A stretch of 61,974 nucleotides of DNA from contig JBBBWG010025557.1 of the NCBI GenBank assembly GCA_037176905.1, positions 1 to 61,974 on the forward strand, read 5' to 3'. Position 1 is the first letter of the stretch, and each line of letters starts with the position of its first letter. A program made the translations under genes and the position numbers. Origin of the DNA: Azolla pinnata. Taxonomy: Eukaryota > Streptophyta > Polypodiopsida > Salviniales > Salviniaceae. Of the stretch, positions 11,128 through 25,278 are shown one piece after another. The notes under the pieces are model-generated. The model saw nothing but the letters and a program-made list of their open reading frames with translations, searched no databases and had not been told where the DNA came from.

Positions 11128-12405
11128 CCCCTTCAGGCCTGTATCTCTCCAGATGCTTCTTTCCTTTGTGGGTCTATCAGACAGATGTCGCTCTTGCCAT
11201 AGCTTTCCTTCCTGGAGACTAATAACCCACACTGCATCTTTCGCATCTTGCTGAGCTCGCACCGATCTTTCTGCCTGTCTTTTCATCTCTTTCCTTTTTC
11301 TTGTGCAGGATGGAAGACGCACGACGCGCCCAGAAAGCAGCCATGGCGGGACCGATGGTACGGATCTCAGAATCTCGGACAGATTTTGAAATGGGAAAAA
11401 TTGTTCTGTCGGGCAGATGTAGCCCCCACCGAGCGTTCTTTCGGCAGATGGAGCAGATCACATCAAGAAGGGTAGGCTGTATGTGTATGTATGTATGTGC
11501 GATCAGATGATGCTTCTTCCCCCAGCAGACCGTCTCATCTTCTGACAGGATCATCGTCAGTTTTGCAGTGCTTTTCCAAGGCTTCCTCATACACACAACG
11601 CATGCAGAAGCAGATCCGTATCTTTGAAGTCGATTGTTGTGCCTGGATTCTATTGCTTCCGAGTGGCCCCTACTGAAATTCAGACACCACTATCTGATTC
11701 AATCCGAGACTGATTCTACGGACATCTTGATTCAAGAATTTCAAGCAAATAAGGCTAGCCAATTCAGTTAGTAAAACTTCAACAAGTGTCAATTCATGCA
11801 AGTTTTGATGGTTGATCATCGTGGTAAGCAGTCCCCTTTTTCACTTGCTTGTGATAGAAAATTTAGACCGCTTGCTTGCACCTGCCATGCAACAGAAAAC
11901 TTTTGGTGGCAGCCATGTTCAGGTTCTGTTTTTATTATATATAAAGATCACGTTGAAGAAGAAATTCATTTCCATATCATGAAAAGATGTTGAAAGTGGT
12001 AGTTTATGCTTTCCCGAGTCACTTTCCGGCTACCTGCGACTGGATTTGCTCAGAATTAGATTATGTAAAGACTCATTTTGTGGATTCCATTTGGTAGCTT
12101 TTCAGATAATCAAACATACCACGTATATTTTCCATAGTATAAAAGAAACTCTTCCCAAACTTTCAGACTATGGCCGGTAATGCTTTTTGTACTAGAGCAT
12201 TCTGATTGAGGTTATTTAGCTTTCAACAGGTATCACAATTCCCCGTATTGAAACGATGCATTTGCAGGGTTCCACCACACTTGCAGCTCCGTCGACAACC
12301 GGAATACTTCATTCAACAAGAGAATGTGGTCCATTATTCATCAGACTCAGAAAAAAATGTGGAGATTGGATGGGTTTACAGCTGGTATGGTTGATAAGCC
12401 AATGA
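10202..12405. other. Intergenic between DA1 and SPX-MFS transporter
   Basis: Directly upstream of the DA1 start is a purine-rich stretch on the plus strand (10240-10460), pyrimidine-rich in the DA1 sense direction, which suits a plant 5' leader. A (CT)n microsatellite is at 11100-11127. No coding region is recognised; the open frames at 10185-10596 come from the low-complexity tract. The right end must contain the 3' UTR of the transporter gene that stops at 12406. Confidence 0.55.
11100..11127. repeat. (CT)n microsatellite upstream of DA1
   Basis: About fourteen CT units lie 0.9 kb upstream of the DA1 start codon. On the gene's strand this is a GA repeat, the kind bound by plant BBR/BPC GAGA-binding factors. 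A regulatory role is inference only. Confidence 0.85.
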
Positions 12406-15400
12406 TTAGTAAAGTGAAAAGTAGCCAAACCAAGTGAAGGCTATAGTAGCCAAAACAATGACAAGAGTTGGCAGCATGGTGAGGTTCAAGAAATGATCCA
12501 TTCCACCTTTACCAGCAACAGTTATCAAGCCATCTGCTAGAGCTCGGGCAATGGTACCCGCTTCAGTGGAGAGAAATCCACAGTTAAATATTCCGCTGGA
12601 AAGGCGTGGAGACATCAATTTGGCGAGCAATGACATATCCACTCCTGCACAAGGTATCACGGACGAATGTCATTTACAAACCACAATTCAGGAATTCACA
12701 TCCTTGTTTGACAAACATGTAGAATGTTTCCAGATACCTTCCAGGACATTTGTAGCAATGAAAATAATGAAAGATGCAATGATATACTGTGTCTCAGTGT
12801 ATGGAAATAGTGGTGAATATGACAATATCCCGAGGACCCCGATTGCCGTTAAAAACATTGTCCAAAGAAGAATCTGTCTGAAGATATAATTTCAAGAAAA
12901 CAATAACAAGTTAGCATCACCATCCATAAATAAAGCAACCGAGCTGCATAGTCGATATTAGGCAATCAGAATTTATTTAAAATACTGAAGAGATGTGGAA
13001 GAAAGATGAGCTGTAGCATTGTGAAATATGCATTTACTTTTTTTATTAGAGGATTGATATAATTGTAGAAGCTGCATAGTGATATTGATTATAAAAATTT
13101 TATAAATAAACAAAAGCTAAACCATGGCTATTCATTAAAGCTAACATTTGAGGGGACAAGTTTATGCAAAGAAACCTCTCGTGATATCTATTGCTGATAT
13201 AATTTGCAACAAGAGCACTGCTTGGTAGTACAGTAATTCCCAATGCTCCAAGAAACCAACCTGTCTGTAACCATCAAAGCTTGTCAGTATCAGGATTGAA
13301 AACCGTAGACAATGAAACAGAACGAGCTAAGGCATATTAATTCCCCACAAAATCTAGACTTCTTTTTGAGTTTGTACGATCAAGTCCTAATCTTACCAAG
13401 CTGGAGCTCCAAGAAAAGTAATAGCCAGATACAAGAGTGGATTCTGACACAAGCATTTCTGATGCAAATTTGAGCATAAAATAGTTTGCTAGGAGGATCT
13501 GTACTGGCAGGGTCATATCTTTTAGTACACCAATTAATGAGTCTGAATCCTTCTTGTGTTTCTTTGTCGTCTTTTCCACTGCTTGTTCTTTATCATAATT
13601 GAGCAGGGAATCTGAAGATCCACATTTCGCTTCATTAGGGTACAAACTATTGTTGCTGGAATTCTCCAAATCTGCATCATTTGATGCTCGTTTTGTCGGT
13701 TCCTTGAAGAAGATAAAAATAAGTAACAGGTAAAAAGACCAAATGAAACCCAAAACCCATCCTGGCGCAGTACAATAGTTCACCACAATACCAAAAACCT
13801 GGATCCCATGAATTGGAAAATGTGTTACAGCAATCAATCAGAAAAAGGCACTCAGTAATTTAAATTACTATATTTTGACCATCCATCATATGTGCATACC
13901 TCAAAATTTACATAATGTAACACGCTTGCTAGTGCCGGTCCAACTGTCATTCCTAGTGCACTAACACTAACAAACGCTGCTGAAAAATTTCTTATCTTTG
14001 AGGCAGGTACTTCATGTACGATGTATCTTCGGTTAATTGCCCGTGCACAACCAAACCTGTGCTTTCAAGTAGGTTGAACTGTATTTAGTTAAGATATTAT
14101 ATAAACTATACCTACAAAACATCAATAAACCGAAAACATGCCCTACATTCAGTAAAAAAATCAAATTTTTATACTCACCCTTCCAACGCACGCCCAGCTA
14201 GCAATAGCCACACCGAGTTAAACGGGAGAGCCAAAGCGTATGAAAAATTTCCCACGATCAGTAGCAAGGTACTTACGATCAGGGGATTTAAATAAGATTT
14301 GTTAGACCACCAACTATACAGAAATGCAGATATGGTTGCTGTGAAAGGCATGGACCCAATAATGATTCCACTAAGAGTAGCTGGCATATCTAGCATCTCT
14401 GCATACTCATCGGATGTCGGCACAATTATATAGTAATTAACCTATGCACCATATTACGATAGAAAAATCAGCTGTTTGTCATTTTCTAAAGAAATAATAA
14501 TCATGAGTGCTTAAGCAAACTTCTCAATGCCAAGGAAGCATATTTACCATGTAAAGGAAGGTATTCAATAGATTAATGTATGCAGACCATGCATGATATT
14601 CAATGTCCTCAAAAACCTCGGCAAGTTCTGCTTCAGGTGGTTGAAGCAAGAAAGTGTTTGCAATAAACGATAGAAAACTTGCTTCTTGAGTTAGTTTTTG
14701 GTACTTAGACTCTATTTGCTGTTTACAAAGCAGAAAAAAGTTGTTCAGTTCAAGTGTATTGAAAGCAGAAGCTATATTTTACAAGTTTCGTTTTCCACAA
14801 ACCTTAATTATAGGATCCTTGGCAATCACTAGCTTCGCAGGCCTATTGTTTGATTCCAACGGATTACCCAATGCAAATGATGAATAACCCCGCCATCTTT
14901 CGCTCTGTAATTCAGCAAGATTCCGGGATATAGTTGCAATAATCGCACCAATACCCTGCAATTACAAGAATGAGATTACCTCAAGCATATCATGGGTTTA
15001 GCAAGTTTTCAATAAAAGAAAGGGATCAGATACATGAATATATCTGTTTGTGTGTAAATTACTTTTTAAACAGGAAATACAGTGCCATTAGAAATGATCA
15101 TCAAACTTTCACAATCACTGCAGTATAACAAGTGAAACGAATCATGCCTTTCAACTCCACGCGTAGCTATTGGTGCTTGAGTCTATGGGTACATCAGCAC
15201 AACAATTCCAAGATATATTTTCACCTCACTCGGTTTAGGTTTTAGAGATAAGCATGAACACAAGGTATACTATCTTTTCAAGAAGATCACAGAATCAAAT
15301 AAATGAAGAAAATGAAGCTCACCACTTGACGAAAAACCATTTGAATTTGTGAATATGGATGATTTATCCTTGTTAGCAAGTAGTGCTCACGAAGCCGTAA

Positions 15401-16949
15401 ACCCACACGCTTATCGAACTTCTTAAGTATCTTCCTCAGACCCATGAGATTCATTTCCACATACTGTAGAAGGTCCAAAAGCTCTCGACCAACCTGCCTG
15501 CCATGTTAACTAACTTACCCAGATGAAAATTGACTGATGAAATCAAACTGGTTGTTATTTTTAATAAGACTACTTGCCTATACTTCTCGATATGGTTCTC
15601 ATTTTCTGAAACTCGAGTTATGGATAGTACCATATTTTCCTCATTAATGTCATTCTCAGCTTGTTCCCGAAGATGTCGCAGATCTCTTGCAAGTAATCCT
15701 TGTCTTTCAATCAGGAATAAGACAATCTTCTCAATCTGAAGAGGTTGAATCATTGATGTCATATACCCGATTAATCCTTCAAAAAATACCTCAACACTTT
15801 GGTCTATCTATTTCTGAGATCCCAGTACGTACGCACATCAACCAACAAAATATGCACACAGTAGATTATACAGGTAAAGAAGAGATTGAAGACAGTGACT
15901 GACTGAAATTAAACCCTAATCAACATAGGTATAATGCCATTGTCCTTGCAATATGCCACACATTGATCACATATATTTGAGATATGGCCGTAGATGAGTG
16001 CAGAACAAAAACCATCAATATCAAATGAATCTCGTATGCTGGAATTCTTTAGAAGTTGTCTATTTTAGAACCATTACTGTGATATTCATTGCATGTGTTG
16101 ATGCATCCACAATCAAATAACACTTATTGGAAACCTTGAGCATAAGCTCAAACACATGGCATTCATTTGGCATTACGTCAGTAAGCCTATCATACATACA
16201 ATGTAGTACCTTGGAAGAAAAATTAAATATTTTTCGGCAGAATTAAGTGTGAACTTTGAAAGTGTGCAATACTATCTTTATATTCATGCAGATGATTGAA
16301 CTTAGATGTTGAAAGAAATCTTGGATGTAGTTTACAGTCACTTGCTTGAAAAATGTAGAGGGGGAATCTGTAATAAACTTCTTGAACATATTTTCTCAAG
16401 CACCGATATGAAGAACCGTGTATAATTGTCATTATCACATCATGATGGGCAGCGAGATACGTACGCAGTTCAGGTACACACTAATAACCAAGGCATCCAC
16501 AATTCTCAATTATGAAGAACCGAGTATATGTGTTTTGACTCCTGTGTAATGGCTGTTTTGGTTTGGATGACTAACGAATGAGAGCCTTTCAATATCACGT
16601 GAAACAATCCTCGGAGTGGTTCCAAGGTTGTGTTCTGATTTGCAATTTGTTCCAGAAAATACTAAATGCATTTCAAAAAATTCAAAAGAAATACCTGAGA
16701 ATCTAATAACTTGGAGAATTTCTTCACAATTTCTTCCCGGGCTTCCTCAGAGCCTTCTGCTGCGAGCGTGGCATTCTCATTTATTCGTTTCTTCAGCTGC
16801 TTGTAGCCAATATAATACCTACCAAAGTAAAGATTCGTAAGAGAAACTTAAACGTCCACTCCTTCTGTTATGTGGCAGTACATAGTTGAGACTTACGATT
16901 CCCAACCAGGTATCTTATGTGATTCTATGTACCGACCAAAATGCACCAT
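12406..16949 (-). CDS. PHT5: SPX-domain major facilitator (vacuolar phosphate transporter, PHT5/VPT family)
   Basis: Twelve minus-strand exons: 16949-16897, 16818-16695, 15735-15574, 15493-15323, 14955-14803, 14718-14548, 14441-14179, 14056-13900, 13798-13397, 13264-13176, 12877-12738 and 12644-12406, giving 707 residues, the usual size of SPX-MFS proteins. The start MVHFGRYI and 'GYKQLKKRI' are the first SPX helices, with the Tyr/Lys residues that bind inositol pyrophosphates. '[13 protein letters not shown]' and '[11 protein letters not shown]' are the later SPX helices. From about residue 255 the protein is a 12-helix MFS transporter with a charged cytosolic loop in exon 9, ending with '[10 protein letters not shown]'-like sequence (here [17 protein letters not shown]). 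Family members load phosphate into the vacuole and sense phosphate status through SPX. The exon 3/4 junction can be drawn as GT-AG or as GC-AG, shifted by 4 nt, with the same protein. Confidence 0.93.
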
Positions 16950-19900
16950 CTTGTTTGATGTCAGAAATCAGTTCAGATCCCCCTAAAACAAAGCAACCTT
17001 AGATTTCAGTGGTATTGGAAGATAGATCTGATAGGCAAATTCGCATACTTCAAAATCATTTCAAGGAAAGAACTGCACACACAAACACATGCACAAAACA
17101 TAAACATCTTCTAGGATTTTGTGTTACCGTTATACAATCAACTTCAGCATGCCTCACTTGCCTCCTGAAAACCCAGGATTCAAGCAACTGCACCGTGAAG
17201 ATGCTGGATTGTTACACAATGAATGTTCAAAAAACGATTTGAGGAGTCATGTTGCCGTCATATAGCATCTGGAAAACTCACATCAGGTACTATTGGTGCA
17301 CATGCAAAGCAACTTCGTTCGATACATGTAGTGATGAACCTGAGCGCAATTGAAGTTCCAACATGAAACTAGGATGATTGCTGAAACACTGTCAATTGGA
17401 TATTGTAAATTAACAATGCCTTCCCAAGAAGCTAAACGCAAAAGCCATTACTCCATATCCAGGAAAAAGTGGCATGTTAGGAGCACACCTATGGTTTCTT
17501 TGGCAGGATGATAAACTCGCAGTTCCAACTTCCAATTGAAAGTTCAGGTAGTTACAACATCATAACGAAGATGTGGATATCCAACATACGCAAAGACGTG
17601 GATATCCAGCATATACTTGGTTCTTGAGAGATTACACGATTGCCACTCAAAAAGTCAAGGAAATGGCACAGAATCATGTAACCGCAACTCAAGCGTTCAG
17701 CAACATAAGCCATAACAACAAATGCGCACAACAGCTTGTTTCCGGGGGGGGGCATTATGCATGCATTCATTCATTCATTCATCGTTTGATATGTGCTGCT
17801 TGGAAGATGAAAAATCCTGAACCATGTGAGAAAGGAGTTTTCCAAAACGGCCGGCGGGTCAAGGAGAGCAAGAAGCCCGAGGATCACAAGGCCAAAAAAG
17901 AGAGAGATGAGGCAAAGAGAGGGGGGGGAAAGAAAGAGAGGCGGAAGAAAGCTCGGGAAGGGAGGAAAGGGAGAGAAATCGAAAGGGGTGTTACCTGGTG
18001 GGATTGAAGCGGATGGGAGGGAGGGAAAGGATGAAGGAGACGAGGGCGGGAGGCTGCAGGATGATGGTGCAACGAGCATGTCTTGGGTGGCCTCGAACAA
18101 AAGCAGAGTATCTGGCTAAGAAAAGAGAGAGAGAGANNNNNNNNNNNNNNNNNNNNNNNNNNNNNNNNNNNNNNNNNNNNNNNNNNNNNNNNNNNNNNNN
18201 NNNNNNNNNNNNNNNNNNNNNNNNNNNNNNNNNNNNAGAAGAAGAAGAAGAAGAAGAAAAGAAAAAAACAAATTCCTAGAAGGTCGAAGGTCGAAGGTCG
18301 ATCAAACGCGATCGCAAATGCTGGAGATTGAAGAAACCCTCGATCGAAAATGCCAAGAAAAACCCCATGACCAGATAGACTAGCAAATCGGGCTTCCCCG
18401 GGGCAATGGCAGATGTCCAAATACAGTTAATACAGAGAAGTGTAAGAGGGCGACGGTGGAAGTACATGCCTGCTGCTTGCTGATGGGTACCGATCTCCGC
18501 TTATCGGACACATTCTGGCCTCTTAAAGGGTAACATGCAAGTTGAAGCGGTCGTGTTCGCTGGTAAGGGAGCTGCATGCTGCTATAATGCTACGAACCTG
18601 GCCATCGCTCAGTCAATGGAAGGTAGAGCATCATCCTCATTGTCACCAGCATCGGCATCATTACCATCATAGAATTTGTCGGTATCGAGGTTGTCCCCCT
18701 AACGCCAGTCTGTCTGTTTGTTTGTAGTCAATCCCATCGCGAACCGCTTTGCGGGTAGTAAAAAAAATCCCCCCCAAGTATCTTCTGGACATTGGCCCCC
18801 TTGCATACATGCCTTTCATAACCGCATTCCCCGCACCATCCGAGGGCTTCTCGATTTTTTTCTTTTCCTTCGAGGAAAGCCCATGCCACCTGTTCCGATT
18901 CGATCGCGTGTCATCTCATCTATTGTCTGGTTCTCGATGGCTAATATATATATATATACATATATTGAGGCTCTTCTTTCTTTGAATCTTGACTCTATGC
19001 AATGGACTGTCTGTATGGCATTTCATCATGTTTTTCGCGTAGCACTGTTGGCCATAGCTTTCCCAATTCACTCTTTTTACAAGTCACTAGAGGTCAAGAC
19101 ACAAGCACCTTCCTCTGGGAGCATCTTGTCACCCATGAATATGAAAGTGACTCGACCTTCAACTGCATGCAGGCAGCCGCATGAAACCACTCTTTTATCT
19201 AACTATCCGATAAACGATCTGATTCAATTTCAACATGTTACCAAGGCGATACTCGTTGTAATGCGCCCCTTTTTTTCGCCCAATAGACACTTCGCAGTAT
19301 ACACATGACGATATGTCTCTTTTTATCATAGAGATGTCCACTCCGGATTTGCAAGAAAATAGTCACATTTGCTATTGTTATGATCAATAGGTGCAGTAGT
19401 AACAACGAACACATATGATGGAGGCTTTCCACTGGAATTTCCAAAGCCCAAAGTATCTTGAAAGTTTGTTTTTATTCAAACATGTCAACTACACAATTTC
19501 TCACAAAAGGGTCACCGAACAATCCATTGGCTAAAAAAAAAAAAGATGTACCTCATTCTAGGATTGTTGCATGCCCGGTGCATTTCCTCAATTTATGAAA
19601 CAAAAAACTTTGTAGGATCAATAGCCCTTGGCCTATTTAGATGAAGCTGAGACTCAATTTGGATTGATGCTTGCAGAACCACCACCATTTTTCTGTATAT
19701 TTTCAGCAATACTGTTGAAGAAAATCCCAAATAAAAATTTACGAGTTGAAATTCTCAGCAAAAAAGATGCATGTTACAGTACCACATTTGCAAACACTCA
19801 TGTCGGCCCGATCCGCATTTTATTGCATAATCTGAAATAATGAAGAAATTATTGCAATCATCAGCTGAGATCAAGCATAGTTTTGTAGTGGTGGATTTAC

Positions 19901-20194
19901 ATATTCCTAGATTGAACACAGCCTCTCCCAAACAAGTTTGATATAGTAATTAAAAGCAACAACGTTATATAGCAGATGGCATATGCAAACCAGTGACTTT
20001 CTAATAGGATGGACATGATTGTCATAAGGGGATTTCTCAAGTTGTCATCAATGCCTCGCGAGAAATCTTCTTCTATCTGCTGATTCCTCTGTGTTGATAG
20101 AAATATTATACACCGCATGTATAATACATATAGATCACAAGTCCTCCAAAAACAGCATCAAAGACCTTCTGGAGCTCTCCTTTAAGGGAACAGA
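16950..20194. other. Intergenic between SPX-MFS and the FAD monooxygenase gene, including an assembly gap
   Basis: The left part is the 5' flank of the SPX-MFS gene; 17820-18136 is strongly purine-rich (AGGAG/GAAAG), a likely leader or promoter tract. After the gap, 18240-19900 contains scattered frames only. The longest (18718-19308, plus) resembles no family I know and is AT-microsatellite-containing, so I do not call it a gene. Nothing else is supported. Confidence 0.5.
18137..18236. other. Assembly gap (100 N)
   Basis: Exactly 100 N bases, the usual placeholder for a gap of unknown size. It is flanked by GA repeats on the left and an AGA/AAG trinucleotide run on the right, so a long purine microsatellite probably broke the assembly here. 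Confidence 0.98.
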
Positions 20195-23100
20195 TTATTC
20201 CGCGAGTCCTCTAAAAACGGCATCAAAGACCTTGTGAAGCTCCTTTATTGAAGCAGAGGTACTCTCATCATGTGACACCCATGCTATATGATCGTCAGGT
20301 CTTACAAGGATAGCCCCAACTGACGGGATTCCACAGAATTCCCACCAATCAGTATCAGTCACCTCAACATGCAACACAGAGCCTTGCTTGCTATGCGCCC
20401 ACTCAGTTATCACTCTGGCATCGTCAAGCCTCTGCTTATTCGAACGAAGCTCAAGAGGCCATATCATAACGAGTTTCACCTTCACTTGATAGTCTCTCGC
20501 CACAAGAAACAACAAATCACCCCATAAACAACCACTAGCATTAGGCCCCACAAATGCAAATAGTTCTAGATTATCTCCCTTATTAAGATCCAATGTTGAT
20601 ATAACATCCTGCATGGGAAAAACACATAAAGCTAAATGAGCATATCTATCATAATCAGCTTAATCTCAAACATGACAACACAGTAACCTGTGTTAATTCT
20701 TGCACTGGAAAGATTTCATATTCATAACAAACATACTGATGTGGAATCTTATTCTACTACTAGACATGGGTCACCTCAAAATTTTAACGACTTGAAGGGA
20801 AGGCATTACCTGCTGCTGCCATGTGCATCACAATGCATGCCCATAAGGAAGAGGCAACAAAGCAGATTTACCGAAAAGACAGATGCAGTTCAACAAAACT
20901 AATAAGAACTGAAGACTTACCTTGCTAGTTTTCTGCAAATCTCCATCTAGGATCCTAATGGTCAAATGGGGCAAACGGAATCCTGGCTTGCAGACTTGCT
21001 CATAATCTCTTTTAGTGCTTCCAGTCGCAAGATGTTCCTTAGGTTCCTCATCTTTGGCGTTCAGGAGTGCACCAACCCTATACCTGGAAAATGCAAAGTA
21101 AAGCAATTAAAGTAATAGAAAATTTGTAATAGACTATGAAATTAAAAGTCCTAAATATCTTGCGGTAAACATTGCTTCCTGATCTAGTGCGACTTAGAAG
21201 AAGCTTCTAGCTCTACATGTTATGCTGAGCTACCATTAAATCTCTAACATATTATACGTGTATGAGTAGCACAAGTTTATCCTACAGTTTTTCTTGGGCA
21301 TAATTATGGAGCATTCTTTAAATTCCAATCTTGAACCATAACATTGAACCTTATTTATTGAAACAAATAACTGGTAATGCAAATAAACAAGCATTAAAAT
21401 AGAAGATAACCTGAACCCAAGATCTTCGGCTGGAAATTGCAGTTGCAAACTTCGGCCCTCATTGAGTAGACGCTTCAACTTCTGCAACCTGCTCGACCCA
21501 AGTGGGTTGTATTCATTCAGGAACAGTGGTGATACTTGAGTTCGCCCAACTGCAAATATATTTTCAAGCAGATTTTTCTGCAGCTTTCGTGGCAACAATG
21601 AGCCAATCCCTTTATTGAGTTGTTTATGTATAAAGCTGCGAACAAGAAATGCATGAGATGATAGACTAGATTCCACGCCACATCATTAACTCCATTAGAA
21701 AATTAAATCATTTGTAAAAGATTTTATTTAGGCCTCAGATAGCAGCATCATAACCCATACCTTGCACTAGATGGATTCAGACCAAGGACTGAAGGAATGG
21801 ACGTGGCTGCTTTGAAATTCTTTATACTAAGAGCTGTATTAGCTTTAGCTATCTTCCAATCTCATGGAGGAAACAGAAATTTTTTAGCAATATGATCATT
21901 TTTAATGCTTGAAAAAACACATGACAGAACAAGTACCACTCACAGGTTGACGTTCAGTCTCGTATGTATTGAGTAGGCATTTTGGAGATACTCCATTGAG
22001 AATGGCAGCAAGCTTCCAAGCCAGATTGTGTGCATCTTGAATGCCTGTATTCATACCTGTGATACGAGGTTGCCAATGCCAGAAACTTCAATCCTGACTT
22101 CAAATGAATAAACAATTGTATAGTACAGGTATACTGCATATGAGATGGAAATAGTAAAATTTGGTTGATGATTTCCATAGACTGAGCAATCATACATATG
22201 CTTACTAAGAGAAAAATATCGTAATATTTGATTTCCTAAAAGATTTAACATGCAGATATATTTTACTCTATTCCCAATTGCATGGTCTCAACCACAATCA
22301 CAAAATCATGTCATCATGTTCTAAGTTCAGCACTATATCATATTTCCAATATATCAGCATAATATATGCCAACCATACATATGAAGAAACTTGAACCATT
22401 TATGTTTGGCCTAGAAACCAGGGAAGATGCATTGCGAATGCTTCGATTAATCTAGCAGGGTCAATACCAAATCCTCCAGCAGGTGGAAAACGGTGAGCAG
22501 CATCACCAGCCAAAATAACTCGTTGATTACTAGAGAGGTATCGGCTTGCTACTTTTGCATCCATTACCCATTGTTTCACTGTCTTAATGTCAACATCAAA
22601 AAGTTCTACTCCTGCCAAAGAAAATAATATATCTTTGCATACCTGCAATAACACAAAACAACATTGCAATCAGATTTCTAATAGAAACCCCTATACATAT
22701 TATGTGGCTAATGTCCATTCAGGAAAATAGAAAAATAATCTCACTGTCCTTACGTGATCCGTAAAGTCCTCGTAAGATTGCTGAGGTGGAAAAAATGGTA
22801 CCTGGTATTCGTACATAGACATGTATACACTGAGGCAGATTTACATTCCTTTATAACTAGAGAGTACAAAGATATTGAAGGTACCTGGACAATGAATTCG
22901 CCCAATCGCAGGTCATGTGCAACAAGTACACCAATTGCTTTTGTATTGAACACAAAGTAAAGCATTCCAGGCCTGCTTTTTACAAGGCGCTGAGCCAGAT
23001 CAATACTGAAAAAGTGAATACTGATTAGGTTCTGCAATGCATCTTCTCCTTCCATTTCGACATTGATTAACCTTCTTACATTGCTTGCAGCACCATCTGC

Positions 23101-25278
23101 CCCGACAACAAAGCTAGAATTGATAGTCAATTGTTTCTCTTTAGTAGAACCTGTCACCAGAACTTCTGCCTTCACGCTTTCTTCGTTTTCATATAAAGAG
23201 ACGCATTCATGCCCCAATTTCAACTCTCCTAAACTATTTATCTGTTGACCATAAATACTATCATTGTTGATTTGTACTCCAAGTTCTTCAGCCTGTTTGC
23301 AAATCAAGGGAATAAGACGGTGTTGAGAAAAGTGACCTACCCAGGTAGGGCTCAGTTTTCTTTCGAGATCTGCATAGTAAATGCATCAAACCTAAGACCA
23401 ATGGCAATACAAAAGACCACCCATAGAAAAATAAGCACAGGGAAAGACTCCCAAACGCCCCAAGTTGTTTCCTAGTCAGCTCCTGTAGAAAACTCAGATA
23501 ATTACCGTATGCCAATTTCCTCAGTCATTACATGTGATTCGACCATTTATTTTGTCAAATAACCCCCTTTTTCTCTCGTTCAAGAAGCTGACCAAGGTAC
23601 AAAAATAAAAACCCTCACTGCATTCCGAAGCTTCCCCAAATATAACCAGCAGCGACTTAAAGCATGATCATCTAGTAGCACAGGATCGAGATTTACCTTC
23701 AGGATGTAGATGGCCAACCACACCAAGCAATGGACCAGTAAGAGAGGTACAGTACACAAAATTTCTCCACTGCTCTATGGGTGGCTGCAATGACTTTATT
23801 TCTTCATGCAATGTTCCAATCTTTCTGAATATCTGAACAACAGAATAGCAGTAGTAACTTCATGTAAGAAAAGATTTGGGTGTGTGTGCAAAATATTCAA
23901 TAAATTATGTTCAAACAGGTGATCTCCCTATTATGAATCACATCGAAGATATCTATTCCTTTACTATACAAATAATCCCACATGAATTTCTTATATTCCT
24001 ATGAGGAAGAGATACGACAGTGTCGCCAATGAGGCACACAAAGGAAAGGATGAAAACTTAGTCAAGTGTTAGAAAAAAAATAGCACTCCTTTAATGAAGA
24101 TAGTATGTAGAATGGTTTATTAAAGCACCTCCATTGTTCGGTTGTTTATGAAATGTGCTTGGGGATGTTGTGACAATGACATTTTTTTGTCAATTGTCAA
24201 GGATTGTATACCTGATGTCATTTCAAAAATCATATTCAATTCTTTGTTAATGCATTGAAAAAACATAATTCAAGCCTAGATCTAGAAACAATCACAGTGA
24301 CAACAATAGCCATGTTACGCGCCTTACTAGTGAATATTCCGATGAATTGACAAGACATAATTCAATTTTAGATCGACAAAAAGTATCGCCTGTATTCAAA
24401 GACTGTGTGCACAGAGACAAACAATCGCCAAGAAATCCGTACTGCAACCATTAGGATAGGGAAGACATAAATGTTTAACTAAGCAGAACCATTAAAACAT
24501 TACTGAAACATTTGGTAGGAAACTCCTCATATAAACTCTACAAAACGTGGGAAAGACATTACAAAAGAAAATTGGACAAGAAAAAAACTACCCATTTCCT
24601 GCATCTATTACAACACTGCCAATACACTCAAAAGTTCGACTCAATGCTGTTTTTGATGTCTCAACATTGTTAAGTGACAGTTCAAAACAGAAACATGGGA
24701 AAGAAATGATCAATCTGTTCTGATCGGATGCGACTGAGGCATGTGGGATCAAATATCTAAATTCCCATTGGATCATGGCATAATCCGGGATTAATTATAA
24801 AATGCATAGCGATCCCTGATTGACTTGTACGTTACAACACGAGGCAGACCCATGAAAATTAAGAAAGATTAAAGGAACAAAAGAAAAAGGGATTTCAAAC
24901 ATCCAACAAAGAGAATGATCAAAGAATCACAAGATTGACCCCTCATAAATGAACGAAAGAAGATCATTTAAGAAAATTCGAACTTAACAGAGCTTGAACT
25001 ATAAAAAAGAACCAAATTTTCTCCTCCTTGCCTCCTTTTCTTTTTTCCAAAGAAGGGATATATACATATACATATATAAATGCACACTAACCGAGCTTGG
25101 CAAGGAGAATGGAGAGGACAAGACCAACAGGTCCAGCTCCGACGATAAGTACAGGGACAGAGACCTCTCTTCCTTCCATCTTCAGGGGAACGTATGAGGA
25201 GCAACACCTCCTGGTGCGATCCAGCCATGATAGGGAGGCGAGACTCGCTCCGGCTCGCCGTCTGCACAGAGCCGCCAT
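20195..25278 (-). CDS. EMB2421: Organelle-targeted FAD-binding monooxygenase-like protein (EMB2421-type)
   Basis: Eleven minus-strand exons: 25278-25092, 24211-24129, 23832-23697, 23369-22885, 22801-22754, 22642-22468, 22056-21944, 21852-21761, 21635-21411, 21083-20921 and 20608-20195, giving 706 residues. The first 35 residues are Arg/Ser/Ala-rich and look like an organelle presequence. The FAD Rossmann motif GAGPVG is at 47-52 and the second FAD motif GDAAHRFPPAGGFG starts at Gly359. A thioredoxin-fold-like phenol-hydroxylase C-terminal domain ('FVGPNASG', 'ILVRPDDHIAW') ends the protein. The block 'HPQAHFINNRTME' in exon 2 and 'QPPIEQWRNFVYCTSL' in exon 3 match, from memory, the Arabidopsis embryo-essential protein EMB2421 over its full length. 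This family resembles aromatic-ring hydroxylases such as PheA/TfdB and UbiH relatives, but the substrate is not known to me. Exon 2 is weakly bounded but its phase and content fit. Confidence 0.88.

Noticed and set aside
18718-19308. A 196-codon open frame on the plus strand
   Set aside because: No recognised motif, contains an AT-microsatellite-coded IYIYTYI run, and shows no splice or family support. Open frames of this size can arise by chance.
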